Of a stretch of DNA of 64,000 nucleotides, positions 35,768 through 45,515 are shown one piece after another. This DNA comes from Sodalis sp. Ffu (GTDB lineage Bacteria > Pseudomonadota > Gammaproteobacteria > Enterobacterales > Enterobacteriaceae): assembly GCA_024748595.1 (NCBI GenBank), contig CP072944.1, forward strand, positions 962,001 to 1,026,000, written 5' to 3'. The notes below the pieces were generated by a model that worked only from the letters and a program-made list of their open reading frames with translations, was not told the DNA's origin and did no database searches. The translations under genes and the position numbers were made by a program. Positions within the stretch are counted from its first letter, which is position 1. The number at the start of each line of letters is the position of its first letter.

Positions 35768-36149
35768 GGGGCTGTTTTATGGATTCGACGAGATTTTCGA
35801 AATCCAATGTGCATGCCGAGGTGAGGTGGCCTCGTAAAAAACCTCAAAAAAATAACTGCAAACGACTCGCAATACGAATCTGCTGCATTAGCAGCTTAGT
35901 CAGCTTAAAACACTGAAGATTCCCTTTCTCCCTAACCTCCGCTCTTAGGACGGGGATCAAGAAAGGTCAAACTTAAAAGAGATCGCGTAAATGTTTTGCC
36001 TAAGACTCAAGCGTTAAATTTAATCAGGCTAGTCGGTTAGTGGTGTTGTTCGTCCACAACTGATCGGTGAACCTAACGACCGGACTAAGCATGTAGTACT
36101 GAAGACGTAGAAATTTCGGACGCGGGTTCAAATCCCGCCAGCTCCACCA
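35768..36149 (+). ncRNA. ssrA: Transfer-messenger RNA (10Sa RNA)
   Basis: The 5' end GGGGCTG-GGATTCGACGAGATT and 3' end GGACGCGGGTTCAAATCCCGCCAGCTCCACCA form the tRNA-Ala-like domain with encoded CCA. The pseudoknot segments (CTCTTAGGACGGGGATCAAG and AGAGATCGCG) match E. coli. The tag frame at 35858-35899 is GCA AAC GAC TCG CAA TAC GAA TCT GCT GCA TTA GCA GCT TAG, giving ANDSQYESAALAA. This longer tag is the one I recall for Yersinia and Serratia, unlike ANDENYALAA of E. coli. It rescues stalled ribosomes with SmpB. Confidence 0.97.
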
Positions 36150-36385
36150 CTTTTCCTAAAATACTATAGAAAAGTAGCTAAACTATCATATTTTATATTT
36201 TATAGACGAGGCAAAACCTCATCAAAAAATCTTATTCAGAGGAAGGATACTATGGCGTACAAAAAATTACTCATGAGAGAGTCCAAGCAACCACCTCAAC
36301 CATACTTCACTGATATTTTTTGAGTAGCTTGGGTAACCATACGCCTCATATCACTTTATTATACTAAAGATATTAACAATCACAT

Positions 36386-38053
36386 TCAAGCACCGGCTTT
36401 AACTGCCAAGGTGTCACGCAAACCCACAATTCGATTAAATACCGGACTGGATAATCTAAAATGACGATTATCGGCACAAAAGTACCCCGCACGCTCAAAC
36501 TGATAAGGCCCTTCGGCTTTAGCTAACACTCCGGCCTCAACAAAACCGTGGCGGATTATCAAAGACTCTGGGTTAAGGGAGGCCAAAAAATCCTCCGACG
36601 CAGCTGGATTACTTTCTTTAAACAACGGATCATACAGTCGAAATTCTGCAGCTACACCACGAGTAGCCGAAACCCAGTGGATCACCCCTTTAATCTTGCG
36701 CCCATCCACCGGATCTTTGCTTAGAGTATGCTGATCATAGTGACAAAAAATAGTAGTGATTGTTCCCTGATCATACTTTTCCACGCGCTCGGCTCTAATC
36801 ACATAGGCATTACGAAGACGTACTTCCTTACCCAACACCAACCTTTTGTACTGCTTATTAGCCTTTTCTCGAAAGTCGGCACGATCGATAACAATCTCGC
36901 GGCTAAAAACCACCTGGCGAGTCCCCATCTCAGGTTTATTAGGATGATTATACATGACAATGTCTTCTTCATACCCTTCGGGAAGATTAGCAATCACCAC
37001 CCTGACCGGATCAATCACCGCCATGGCTCGCGGAGCGCTTTTATTAAGATCTTCACGTATACAGGCTTCCAGCATAGCTATTTTCACGTTGTTATCTTGC
37101 TTCGTGACACCAATACGGCGGCAAAACTCACGGATTGAGGCAGCAGTATAGCCCCGACGACGCAAACCGGAAATGGTCGGCATTCGCGGATCGTCCCAAC
37201 CATCGACAATCTTCTCTGCAACCAGCAGGTTAAGCTTGCGCTTAGACATGACAGCATATTCCAAATTCAGACGGGAAAATTCGTACTGACGTGGGTGAAT
37301 ATAGATGCTAATATTATTTAATATCCAGTCATAAAGCCTACGGTTATCCTGAAACTCCAAGGTGCATAACGAATGAGTAATGCCCTCCAGAGCATCTGCA
37401 ATGCAATGGCTAAAATCATACATCGGATAGATGCACCATTGATTGCCAGTCTGATGATGGTCAGCAAATTTAATTCGATAAAGCACCGGATCACGCATAA
37501 TCATAAACGGTGAAGCCATATCGATTTTGGCACGCAGACAAGCACTACCCTCAGCAAATTCCCCATTACACATTTTAATAAATAGCGCCAGATTCTCCTC
37601 AACACCGCGATCACGGTAAGGACTATTTTTACCAATCCTGGTCAACGTACCGCGATATTCCCGAATCTCGTCCGACGATAACTCATCCACATAGGCCAGC
37701 CCCTTATTGATAAGCTCAAGCGCGTAATTATAAAATTGCTCAAAATAATCCGACGTGTAGCGAATATTACCGCTCCAGTTAAATCCAAGCCATTGAACGT
37801 CATACTTTATAGCTTCGACATATTCCATATCCTCTTTCACCGGATTCGTATCATCAAAACGTAAATTGCATTGACCTTGATAATCCTGGGCGATGCCAAA
37901 ATTGAGGCAAATAGATTTCGCATGTCCGATATGCAAATAACCATTGGGCTCTGGCGGAAAACGGGTATACACCGACGTGTGTTTACCTGATTCCAGATCT
38001 TTATCAATAATTTGACGAATAAAATTACTTGGGCGATCTTCACCTTCACTCAT
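36386..38053 (-). CDS. glnS: Glutaminyl-tRNA synthetase
   Basis: The 555-residue product matches the E. coli length. Class I signatures are intact: HIGH at residues 41-44 ([10 protein letters not shown]) and the KMSKS equivalent VMSKRK near 270. The two C-terminal anticodon-binding beta barrels align to the end. It charges tRNA-Gln; two tRNA-Gln genes are at 45269 and 45441. AGAGGA precedes the ATG. It is downstream of the nagE pseudogene, as in the E. coli nagE-glnS order. Confidence 0.97.
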   Translation of the reverse strand: MSEGEDRPSNFIRQIIDKDLESGKHTSVYTRFPPEPNGYLHIGHAKSICLNFGIAQDYQGQCNLRFDDTNPVKEDMEYVEAIKYDVQWLGFNWSGNIRYTSDYFEQFYNYALELINKGLAYVDELSSDEIREYRGTLTRIGKNSPYRDRGVEENLALFIKMCNGEFAEGSACLRAKIDMASPFMIMRDPVLYRIKFADHHQTGNQWCIYPMYDFSHCIADALEGITHSLCTLEFQDNRRLYDWILNNISIYIHPRQYEFSRLNLEYAVMSKRKLNLLVAEKIVDGWDDPRMPTISGLRRRGYTAASIREFCRRIGVTKQDNNVKIAMLEACIREDLNKSAPRAMAVIDPVRVVIANLPEGYEEDIVMYNHPNKPEMGTRQVVFSREIVIDRADFREKANKQYKRLVLGKEVRLRNAYVIRAERVEKYDQGTITTIFCHYDQHTLSKDPVDGRKIKGVIHWVSATRGVAAEFRLYDPLFKESNPAASEDFLASLNPESLIIRHGFVEAGVLAKAEGPYQFERAGYFCADNRHFRLSSPVFNRIVGLRDTLAVKAGA

Positions 38054-38327
38054 ATTGATATTCCTCTATATTCATTAACTATTTTATATCTCCAACATCC
38101 ACACCAGGATACAATCGTTTGTGAGAAAGGAGATTTTGTTCTCGTTCCCCTCTCAACATAGTGGTAAAATCATCATCGGATCTAGAAAAGAAATTCGATA
38201 AAAGAACAGCATTCCGGAAGCTAAACGACTTGATATATACGCTAAAATTGGCCAACGACAAGTGACACAACGGTGCGGGCCACATCACCCAAACTAAAAC
38301 TCCGCCGCGATCAATCGCGAGCATAAC
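38054..38327. other. Spacer between glnS and the nagE pseudogene
   Basis: A minus-strand open stretch of 81 codons (38079-38324) starts just after the nagE stop codon but resembles no family I know. It is most likely chance. The glnS promoter must lie here, but no clear hexamers are seen. Confidence 0.35.
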
Positions 38328-39716
38328 TTATCTCCCTGTAATATCCAGCAAAGGACTTTGACCTACTACAACTGTTTCGCTGAAACGGTGAGTATAACAA
38401 ACTCTCCCATATTGCTTACTACCACAGAAATTATTAGACATTGGACGTTAGAATTCAAATAATTCAAATCTAACTCTAAAACTCACTGCCCCTGCATCAC
38501 CTTACTGCCTTACGATAGCAAGCAAAGAAATCCCTTCCCCCTTAACATAACCGTATCAATACCAATATGCACAATTACTTCAATCCACCATCAGCTTTCA
38601 AACAGAAAATGTTATAGGTATTGATATTTTTACTAAAGAGAAGCACCAATTTATCAGTCGGCCGTACAGCAACACCTTCTCCCACCGATTTACTTGCAAA
38701 AACTTTATCTGAAACTTGATCCAGAGGCACAACCTTGCAGGTAATCGGCGACATCAAAAAACCAACACTGGCATTTCGGTAAAACTACTAAAATATCCCC
38801 CCTGAGCGCCAAAATTATTCACCAACGATTTATTAACCAACGCTGCATCTTTTACGCTTAAACACAGGCGAGTAATGCAGCCATCAATATAGATCAAATT
38901 ATCGTAACCACCTACTGACTAATATAACGACACGTTAGTGCACGAGTTTTATCGGCAACATAATCACAAGCAGGCTCTATATTCACATAATCATCTAATT
39001 CAGTCGACTGCTGCCCGCCAAGAAATTTAGGTATATCATTGATGCTGGCCAAATCGAACTAAAACACTGAGTTTAAGGCATGATGTAGACTGACAAGAAT
39101 CAACAAGCGGTTAAAAAACGCATAAATAACGGCCCCTAGCGCGCCTAACTCCTGAATCTGTTCGCCAAAGACCACCAGTGCGTTAAAAATTAACGGCTAG
39201 ATGTACATCATGATAAAAGCTATAAAATCATTACAAATAATACGAGAATAGGCACCAAACGACATCCACTAAAAAATAATAGCACATTAATCACTCAACA
39301 TGGCTAAACGATTATAGAGCTCGGCAGCAATAACCCCTACCAAAATACAGACGAACTAATTGTTAATTTTGCAAAATGCTGACGGTACATGATCTAAGGA
39401 AATTTCTGGATCATCGCTACCGACGTCGGCCTACAAAGGGTAGTAAGCACCAATAATCATATAATTCCTTGACAGCATCACGATGCCATCTTTATCTTTC
39501 GATATGCCATAGGCGACGCTGATGGCGAACAAAATCTACATAGATAATTACCGACCCGGAATTTAATAAAAAAGCGACCAACGCATTACTGCCTCCCCAA
39601 CTAACAGGATCGATCCAATACCTTATTCCCCACCAGGATAGCGGCAGCAGGCAATATTGTCATCGGCACCATTAGTGCTCTCTGCCAATTTTTTGTAAAT
39701 AACTAAGTATCTTCAA
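38328..39716 (-). pseudogene. nagE: nagE pseudogene (N-acetylglucosamine PTS permease, EIICBA)
   Basis: The expected TTG start at 39716 follows an AGGAG site and opens MKILSYLQKIGRE, like the NagE N-terminus. After a frameshift, VPMTILPAAAILVGNKVLD and FAISVAYGISKDKDG match the EIIC domain. The C-terminal EIIA domain is well preserved, with SPITCKVVPLDQVSDKVFASKSVGEGVAVRPTDK and HIGIDTVML, then LDLNYLNSN, and ends at TAA 38328-38330. Multiple stops and frameshifts abolish the 650-residue product. It is divergent from nagB, the ancestral arrangement. Confidence 0.9.
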
Positions 39717-40039
39717 TATCTTTCTCCTATTCATATTACCGATTGTGCGTAGACTGACCTACCAAGCCCGACGCTTTTAATATGTCCGTCTCCAAGTAAG
39801 ACATCTACTTAAACACAAAAATTTCATTATCTACGAAAAATAATACAGGTTAATCTGGATAAATTTTATCCTAATCGCTCTATTTTGCGACTTAATCTAA
39901 TATTTAAAGAAAATTATTTTAATTAAAACTTATCAATAAATTCGATTAATTAAGGGTCAATAGACGCCAAATATTATCTCTTACTATGTGTTTATACTCT
40001 TCGATAATCACTGCTCCACATACGCTTATGAGGTCAATG
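39717..40039. promoter_or_regulatory. nagE-nagB divergent control region
   Basis: In E. coli this interval carries NagC operators and a CRP site between the divergent nagE and nagB promoters. Here it is AT-rich and I cannot identify a convincing NagC box, CRP site or promoter. NagC itself is a pseudogene (42063-42915). Confidence 0.35.
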
Positions 40040-40858
40040 ATGAGACTTATACCATTACAAACATCTGCTCAAGTTAGTCAATGGGCAGCCCGCCATATCA
40101 TCAATCGCATTAACGCCTTCCAACCTAGCACCACTCGGCCATTTGTTCTAGGCTTGCCTACCGGTACCACACCGCTGGAAGTCTACAAAAATCTAATTGC
40201 TACGCATAAATTAGGACAAGTGAGTTTCAAACATGTGATAACGTTCAATATGGATGAATATGTCGGCCTATCTCCACAGCACCCTAAAAGCTATCATAGC
40301 TTCATGCACACAAATTTTTTTAATCACATCGATATCCCCAAAAAAAATATCAACCTCCTGAATGGTAACGCTACCGATATCGATATCGAATGCCAACGCT
40401 ATGAAGAAAAAATTCAATCTTACGGTAAAATTCACCTATTTATGGGTGGGGTGGGCAACAATGGACATATAGCTTTTAACGAACCTGGCTCTTCACTAAC
40501 CTCGCGCACTAGCATCAAAACCTTAACTCAGGACACCAGACGAGCCAATTCATGCTTCTTTAATAACGATATTGACCAGGTACCCCGCTTCGCCCTGACT
40601 GTCGGTACTGGAACACTGCTCGACGCCCAAGAAGTAATGATTCTGGTGATTGGACATAATAAAGCTAAAGCGCTACAAGCAGCGGTAGAAGGAAACATCA
40701 ATCATATGTGGACTATTAGTTACCTGCAATTGCATCCTAGAGTGATAATGGTGTGCGATGAGCCATCAACGATGGAACTGAAGGTAAAAACGGTCAAATA
40801 TTTTCATGAACTAGAACTGAATCATCTCGCAACCACCAATTATATTTCTGGAGCTTAA
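40040..40858 (+). CDS. nagB: Glucosamine-6-phosphate deaminase with eroded active site
   Basis: From ATG at 40040 the product is 272 residues (E. coli 266), starting [20 protein letters not shown] and keeping E. coli numbering. It should convert GlcN-6-P to fructose-6-P and ammonia. Asp72, His143, Glu148 and the Lys208 region remain. However, Gly43 is Thr (LPTGTTP), the catalytic Asp141 is Asn ([12 protein letters not shown]), allosteric Arg158 is Ser and the phosphate-binding Arg172 is Cys (ANSCFF). An intact frame with four changes of this kind suggests lost or strongly reduced activity. ATGs at 39986 and 40037 are less likely starts. Confidence 0.93.
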   Translation: MRLIPLQTSAQVSQWAARHIINRINAFQPSTTRPFVLGLPTGTTPLEVYKNLIATHKLGQVSFKHVITFNMDEYVGLSPQHPKSYHSFMHTNFFNHIDIPKKNINLLNGNATDIDIECQRYEEKIQSYGKIHLFMGGVGNNGHIAFNEPGSSLTSRTSIKTLTQDTRRANSCFFNNDIDQVPRFALTVGTGTLLDAQEVMILVIGHNKAKALQAAVEGNINHMWTISYLQLHPRVIMVCDEPSTMELKVKTVKYFHELELNHLATTNYISGA

Positions 40859-40860
40859 TT

Positions 40861-42009
40861 ATGTACGCTTTAACTAACGGACAGATCTATACTGGCAGTG
40901 AAATCCTCAATAACCACGCGCTGGTCGTCTCCGATGGTCTGATTAACGCTATTTGCCCCGCTGAAAACTTACCCAAAGAAATAGAACAGCACGATTTAGC
41001 TGGAGCCCTGCTAACACCCGGTTTTATCGATCTGCAACTTAACGGCTGTGGCGGTACACAGTTTAATGGCAGTTTGGAGTCGTTATCAGTAAAGACATTG
41101 AAAACAATGCAGGAGGTCAATCAGCGCGCTGGCTGCACCAGCTTCTTCCCGACACTGATTACCAGCACCGATGCTTTTATGCAGCGGGCGGTAGAGGTGA
41201 TGCGTGCCTTCTTAACTCAAAATAAAAACCAAGCGCTAGGATTACATCTAGAAGGGCCCTATTTAAATCCCGTGAAAAAAGGTATCCATGATCCAACACT
41301 AATGCGTACACCTACAAAAAAAATGATCGCGTATCTGTGTGCCAACAAAGACGTCATTAGTAACATTACCCTCGCCCCAGAGCAAGTGGAAACATCGATC
41401 ATACGCCATTTCTGTGAGGCCGGCATCCATATTTCCATTGGTCACTCCAACGCCACTTACGCCCAGGCCAAAGCCGGTTTTGCAGCTGGCATTAGCTTTG
41501 CCACGCATTTATTTAACGCCATGCCACCACTGTTGGGACGTGAACCAGGCGTAGTCGGTGCTATCTTCGATACACCAGAGATCTACTGCAGCATAATCGC
41601 CGATGGCCTGCATGTTAATTGGGCAAATATACGCAACGCCAAGCGTATCAAGGGAGATCGACTAGTATTAATCACCGATGCCACCGATCCAGCCGGCGCC
41701 AATAATATCGATCAATTTTTTTTCGCGGGAAAAACAATACACTACCGTAACGGTCTGTGCGTGGATGATCATGGCACCCTTAGCGGCTCGGCACTTACTA
41801 TGATCGAAGCAGTGCGCAATAGCGTTGAATATGCCGGTATTGCATTGGATGAAGTGCTACGCATGGCTACCCTTTATCCGGCACGGGCAATGGGCCTTGA
41901 TGATCGATTAGGGATGCTAACAGTAGGCAAAATTGCTAATTTAACCGCTTTCACCCACGATTATCAAATAAAAAAAACTATAGTTAACGGCAACGAAGTT
42001 TTACCATGA
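40861..42009 (+). CDS. nagA: N-acetylglucosamine-6-phosphate deacetylase
   Basis: The 382-residue product equals the E. coli length. Metal and catalytic residues are visible: [10 protein letters not shown] (Glu131), GHSNAT (His195), THLFNAMP (His216) and ITDATDPAG (catalytic Asp273, with Ala to Asp two positions on). It deacetylates GlcNAc-6-P from peptidoglycan recycling or uptake. The ATG follows the nagB stop by two bases, so translation is probably coupled to nagB. That coupling could explain why the nagB frame stays open. Confidence 0.95.
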   Translation: MYALTNGQIYTGSEILNNHALVVSDGLINAICPAENLPKEIEQHDLAGALLTPGFIDLQLNGCGGTQFNGSLESLSVKTLKTMQEVNQRAGCTSFFPTLITSTDAFMQRAVEVMRAFLTQNKNQALGLHLEGPYLNPVKKGIHDPTLMRTPTKKMIAYLCANKDVISNITLAPEQVETSIIRHFCEAGIHISIGHSNATYAQAKAGFAAGISFATHLFNAMPPLLGREPGVVGAIFDTPEIYCSIIADGLHVNWANIRNAKRIKGDRLVLITDATDPAGANNIDQFFFAGKTIHYRNGLCVDDHGTLSGSALTMIEAVRNSVEYAGIALDEVLRMATLYPARAMGLDDRLGMLTVGKIANLTAFTHDYQIKKTIVNGNEVLP

Positions 42010-42062
42010 GCAAATAACCACTAACAACAAGAAGACTAGCAGCTACCATTAACAGGTAATAA

Positions 42063-42915
42063 CTTTATAAACAGTTAAAACCCAGAGAGATTTATCATCT
42101 CATCGATCAGTTAGAAACATGCGCTTTGCAGGCCATCTCTACCTATCCAACTTCGCCGCCACAATTCAACTGTTATGCTATATTATCTAAGCTGGAGGAG
42201 TTGACAAAAGCATCTTTTCCTATGTGCTAACAAATCCAACAAACGTTGGAGCAAATACTAACAAACGTTGGAGCAAATACTATTGGATACCATCGGTACA
42301 TTTCTTGAGCAGACTAAATATAAAATCCGTGGACTTATCGCCATATTTGAGCTATATATCACTATATTGACCACTGATGGATCAACTATAAAATCTATTT
42401 GTCTTACCACCTTTCTCAGCCATGATATACGCAATTTAACGCAAGCGAATACTATTTAAGTGCAAACCAACGCAAGCTTTTAATTAATGAATACATTCCA
42501 ATGAAAATGTGAGTGAAAGTAACTATATTCAAGTGTATCCGCTGGATGAATATTACTAAAATTTTAACTGCCTGAAAATCATTACTACCAGCTACACTAT
42601 AAAATAACAGATGCGCCATCCACTAAATCAAGGTATGTTCACGGTGATAATCTAGCGGTGGAGATGATAAAACTAGTGTATCCCTAATGGGATAAAATTA
42701 TCGCTTTGAATATCAACTTGTTTAATCCACAAAACATTATGTTAGCAGGGACAATCACTTAAGCTTATATACATTCTGATTCCCACAGTGCAATGTTGAT
42801 TGATAACAAAGTACTGAAGACCCCTTCCAACAAATTTACCAGTGATTAGGATCTTAACCATAGTCAGTATGGCACCTTCGCATTGCAGCAGGCACTCCAT
42901 GCTTATAGATTAGTA
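42063..42915 (+). pseudogene. nagC: nagC pseudogene (ROK-family repressor of the nag regulon)
   Basis: Fragments in shifted frames align in order with NagC: YKQLKPREIYHLIDQLETCAL (DNA-binding N-terminus), EQILLDTIGTFLEQTKYKIRGLIAI, FLSHDIRNLTQANTI, IIALNINLFNPQNIMLAGTIT and HSQYGTFALQQALHAYRLV (C-terminus). Stops, frameshifts and a 22-bp tandem duplication (42238-42281) disrupt it. The position after nagA is ancestral. nagD (umpH), next in E. coli, is gone; 42916-43218 holds only AT-rich sequence. Confidence 0.88.
42238..42281. repeat. Perfect tandem duplication, 22 bp x 2, inside nagC pseudogene
   Basis: AACAAACGTTGGAGCAAATA with CT is repeated directly without mismatch. It arose after the gene lost function, or caused a frameshift in it. 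Confidence 0.95.
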
Positions 42916-43218
42916 GCTATTCCAGCGCGGATAAATAAGATTTGTGTAAATTCCACTACACCCTCTGAAATTGCCCTCCTATATCGTGTCGTAAATCAAC
43001 CACCGATAAAAAACTATTATTGCTTTATCATTAACACCATATTTACTTTCCTTATTTTATTTAAAATTTATTTTATCGCCAATAAATTATATTGTTAGTA
43101 ACAGGGTATAATTCTACAAGGATATTGTACTCAAGGAGTGTTTTAGTGCGAAATCGTTGGAATAAGTGCACCAGTAGATCAATTATGCGTCGCTAAAATA
43201 AATTACGAGGGAAAAGCA

Positions 43219-44880
43219 ATGTGTTCTATTTTTGGTGTCTTGGATCTGAAAACCAACCCAGTTGAACTACGCAATAAAATGCTTGAATGTTCCCGGTTGA
43301 TGCGTCACCGCGGTCCAGACTGGTCAGGCATCTACGTTGGTGACAAAGCTATTTTAATCCACGAACGTCTGTCTATAGTCGACGTCAGCTCCGGCGCTCA
43401 ACCACTATATAACGCAGCTCACACCCATGTGCTAGCCGTAAATGGCGAAATCTATAACCATCATACAATCCGTGAACAACTAAGAGATTACTACGACTTC
43501 CAAACTGGTTCAGACTGTGAAGTTATTCTAGCGCTATATCAGAAAAAAGGCCCAGAATTTCTTAATGAATTGCGCGGCATGTTCGCATTTGTTTTGTATG
43601 ATACCGAACGTGACGCTTATCTCATTGGCCGTGACCATATAGGTATTATTCCGCTATATATGGGATACGACGAACATGGTAACCTGTACGTGGTATCAGA
43701 GATGAAAGCCCTGATGCCAGTCTGCTGTACGATTAAAGAGTTTCCGCCTGGCAGCTATCTGTGGAGCCAGGATAACGAAATTTGCACTTACTATCAGCGC
43801 GACTGGTTCAACTATGATCAAGTAAAAAATAACATAACTGACAAAGCCGCGTTAAAAGCGGCACTGGAAGAATCAGTAACAAGTCATTTAATGTCTGATG
43901 TTCCTTATGGTGTGCTTCTCTCCGGCGGTCTAGACTCTTCAATTATCTCCGCCATCACAAAAAAATTAGCCGACAAAACTGGTAAAAACCAGAAGCAAAA
44001 CAAAGACTGCTGGCCACAATTGCACTCGTTTGCTGTCGGTCTAGAAGGTTCCCCTGATCTCCGTATCGCCAAAAAAGTAGCAAATTTTCTAGGCACTGTG
44101 CACCATGAAATACATTTTACGGTGCAAGAGGGATTGGATTCCATCCGCGATGTGATCTACCATGTTGAAACTTATGATGTCACGACCATCCGTGCCTCGA
44201 CACCTATGTATTTGATGTCACGTAAAATAAAAATGATGGGTATCAAAATGGTACTTTCAGGAGAAGGGGCCGATGAAGTCTTCGGCGGCTACCTTTATTT
44301 TCATAAAGCACCGAATGCCAAAGAGTTCCATGAGGAGCTGGTACGCAAACTGCAAGCACTACACATGTATGATTGCGCACGTGCCAACAAAGCCATGTCC
44401 GCCTGGGGCGTCGAAGCACGGGTACCGTTCCTTGATAAAAATTTTCTTGACGTGGCGATGCGCATCAACATACATGATAAAATGTGTGGCAATGGCAAAA
44501 TAGAAAAATACATATTGCGTGAATGTTTCTCCGATTATCTACCAAACATTGTGACCTGGCGTCAAAAAGAACAGTTCTCAGACGGCGTTGGTTATAACTG
44601 GGTAGACAATCTGAAAGAGATTGCTACGCTGCAAATCAGCGATCAACAATTGGCCAACGCCCATCTCCGTTTTCCGTATAACACCCCTTCCTCCAAAGAG
44701 AGTTATTTTTACCGAGAAATTTTCGAAGAGCTATTTCCATTATCGAGCGCTGCCGAATGCGTGCCCGGAGGACAGTCGGTGGCCTGCTCATCAGCCAAAG
44801 CCATCAAATGGGATGAATTATTTAAAAAGATAAATGATCCTTCTGGTCGTACGGTCAACGTTCACGAATCTGCTTATTGA
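43219..44880 (+). CDS. asnB: Asparagine synthetase B (glutamine-hydrolysing)
   Basis: The 553-residue product (E. coli 554) starts MCSIFG, giving the N-terminal Cys nucleophile of the glutaminase domain after Met removal; RHRGPDWSG and NGEIYNH follow. The synthetase domain has the PP-loop SGGLDSS near residue 235 and SGEGADEVFGGY. It makes asparagine from aspartate, glutamine and ATP. A GAGGG site precedes ATG. It lies between the nag locus and the Met-Leu-Gln tRNA cluster, as in E. coli. Confidence 0.97.
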   Translation: MCSIFGVLDLKTNPVELRNKMLECSRLMRHRGPDWSGIYVGDKAILIHERLSIVDVSSGAQPLYNAAHTHVLAVNGEIYNHHTIREQLRDYYDFQTGSDCEVILALYQKKGPEFLNELRGMFAFVLYDTERDAYLIGRDHIGIIPLYMGYDEHGNLYVVSEMKALMPVCCTIKEFPPGSYLWSQDNEICTYYQRDWFNYDQVKNNITDKAALKAALEESVTSHLMSDVPYGVLLSGGLDSSIISAITKKLADKTGKNQKQNKDCWPQLHSFAVGLEGSPDLRIAKKVANFLGTVHHEIHFTVQEGLDSIRDVIYHVETYDVTTIRASTPMYLMSRKIKMMGIKMVLSGEGADEVFGGYLYFHKAPNAKEFHEELVRKLQALHMYDCARANKAMSAWGVEARVPFLDKNFLDVAMRINIHDKMCGNGKIEKYILRECFSDYLPNIVTWRQKEQFSDGVGYNWVDNLKEIATLQISDQQLANAHLRFPYNTPSSKESYFYREIFEELFPLSSAAECVPGGQSVACSSAKAIKWDELFKKINDPSGRTVNVHESAY

Positions 44881-45083
44881 CTGCTGGGTCATCGCAAATA
44901 CAACAGCTTCAGATCAGCGCAAAATGCATTGGTAACTGACAACGGAGAAACAAGGGTGAAAGTGTCTAATAAACAAAACAGCCATGACAATACCAATGCA
45001 ATAAAAAGAAGTTGACTGAAGTACGGCAACTCCGCATAATGCGCTCCGCCTATGTCGAATAAATGAAAAACATGCGGAAAATT

Positions 45084-45160
45084 GGCTACGTAGCTCAGAT
45101 GGTTAGAGCACAGTACTCATAATGCTGAGGTCACAGGTTCAATTCCCGTCGTAGCCACCA
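45084..45160 (+). tRNA. tRNA-Met (elongator, anticodon CAT)
   Basis: The 77-nt cloverleaf GGCTACGTAGCTCAGATGGT...GGTTCAATTCCCGTCGTAGCCACCA has the CAT anticodon (CTCATAA loop) and an encoded CCA. It matches E. coli metT. It is first in the tRNA cluster after asnB. Confidence 0.97.
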
Positions 45161-45166
45161 CACTTT

Positions 45167-45251
45167 GCGGGAGTGGCGAAATTGGTAGACGCACCAGATT
45201 TAGGTTCTGGCACCACAAAGTATGCGAGTTCAAATCTCGCCTCCCGCACCA
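45167..45251 (+). tRNA. tRNA-Leu (anticodon TAG)
   Basis: The 85-nt type II tRNA GCGGGAGTGGCGAAATTGGT...CTCCCGCACCA has a long variable arm, anticodon TAG (ATTTAGGT) and an encoded CCA. It matches E. coli leuW. It lies six bases after tRNA-Met. Confidence 0.97.
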
Positions 45252-45268
45252 TCATTCCAATTTATAGA

Positions 45269-45343
45269 TGGGGTATAGCCAAGTGGTAAGGCAGCGGGTT
45301 TTGATCCCACCATGCCCAGGTTCGAATCCTGGTACCCCAGCCA
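45269..45343 (+). tRNA. tRNA-Gln (anticodon TTG)
   Basis: The 75-nt TGGGGTATAGCCAAGTGGTA...CTGGTACCCCAGCCA has anticodon TTG in TTTTGATC. It matches E. coli glnU. The T-stem (CCAGG/CCTGG) carries compensatory changes relative to E. coli. GlnS at 36386 charges it. Confidence 0.96.
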
Positions 45344-45388
45344 AAATAAAATACGGAAGAAGCACCAATGGCACAACAATAAATAAAA

Positions 45389-45434
45389 TTTAGTTTAGCT
45401 AAGATCACATGTCAAATTCCCGTCATAGAAACCA
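45389..45434 (+). pseudogene. tRNA-Met pseudogene (remnant of the second Met tRNA)
   Basis: The 3' part reads ATCACATGTCAAATTCCCGTCATAGAAACCA. Aligned with the T-arm and acceptor end of tRNA-Met (GTCACAGGTTCGAATCCCGTCGTAGCCACCA) it has only a few changes. The 5' half is reduced to TAGTTTAGCT, and the anticodon arm is deleted. Its place between the two tRNA-Gln genes is exactly where E. coli has metU. Confidence 0.75.
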
Positions 45435-45440
45435 TATCTT

Positions 45441-45515
45441 TGGGGTATAGCCAAGTGGTAAGGCACCGGATTCTGATTCCGACATTCCCAGGTTCAAATC
45501 CTGGTACCCCAGCCA
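45441..45515 (+). tRNA. tRNA-Gln (anticodon CTG)
   Basis: The 75-nt TGGGGTATAGCCAAGTGGTA...CTGGTACCCCAGCCA has anticodon CTG in TTCTGATT, matching E. coli glnV. It is the last surviving tRNA of the cluster. Confidence 0.96.

Noticed and set aside
36252-36323. Small ORF with a GGAAGGA site just after ssrA (MAYKKLLMRESKQPPQPYFT...)
   Set aside because: Only 23 codons, no family recognised, and a ribosome binding site of this quality arises easily in purine-rich DNA.
38079-38324. 81-codon minus-strand ORF between nagE pseudogene and glnS
   Set aside because: No similarity to a known family, Cys- and Phe-rich composition like random translation, and no counterpart between nagE and glnS in relatives.
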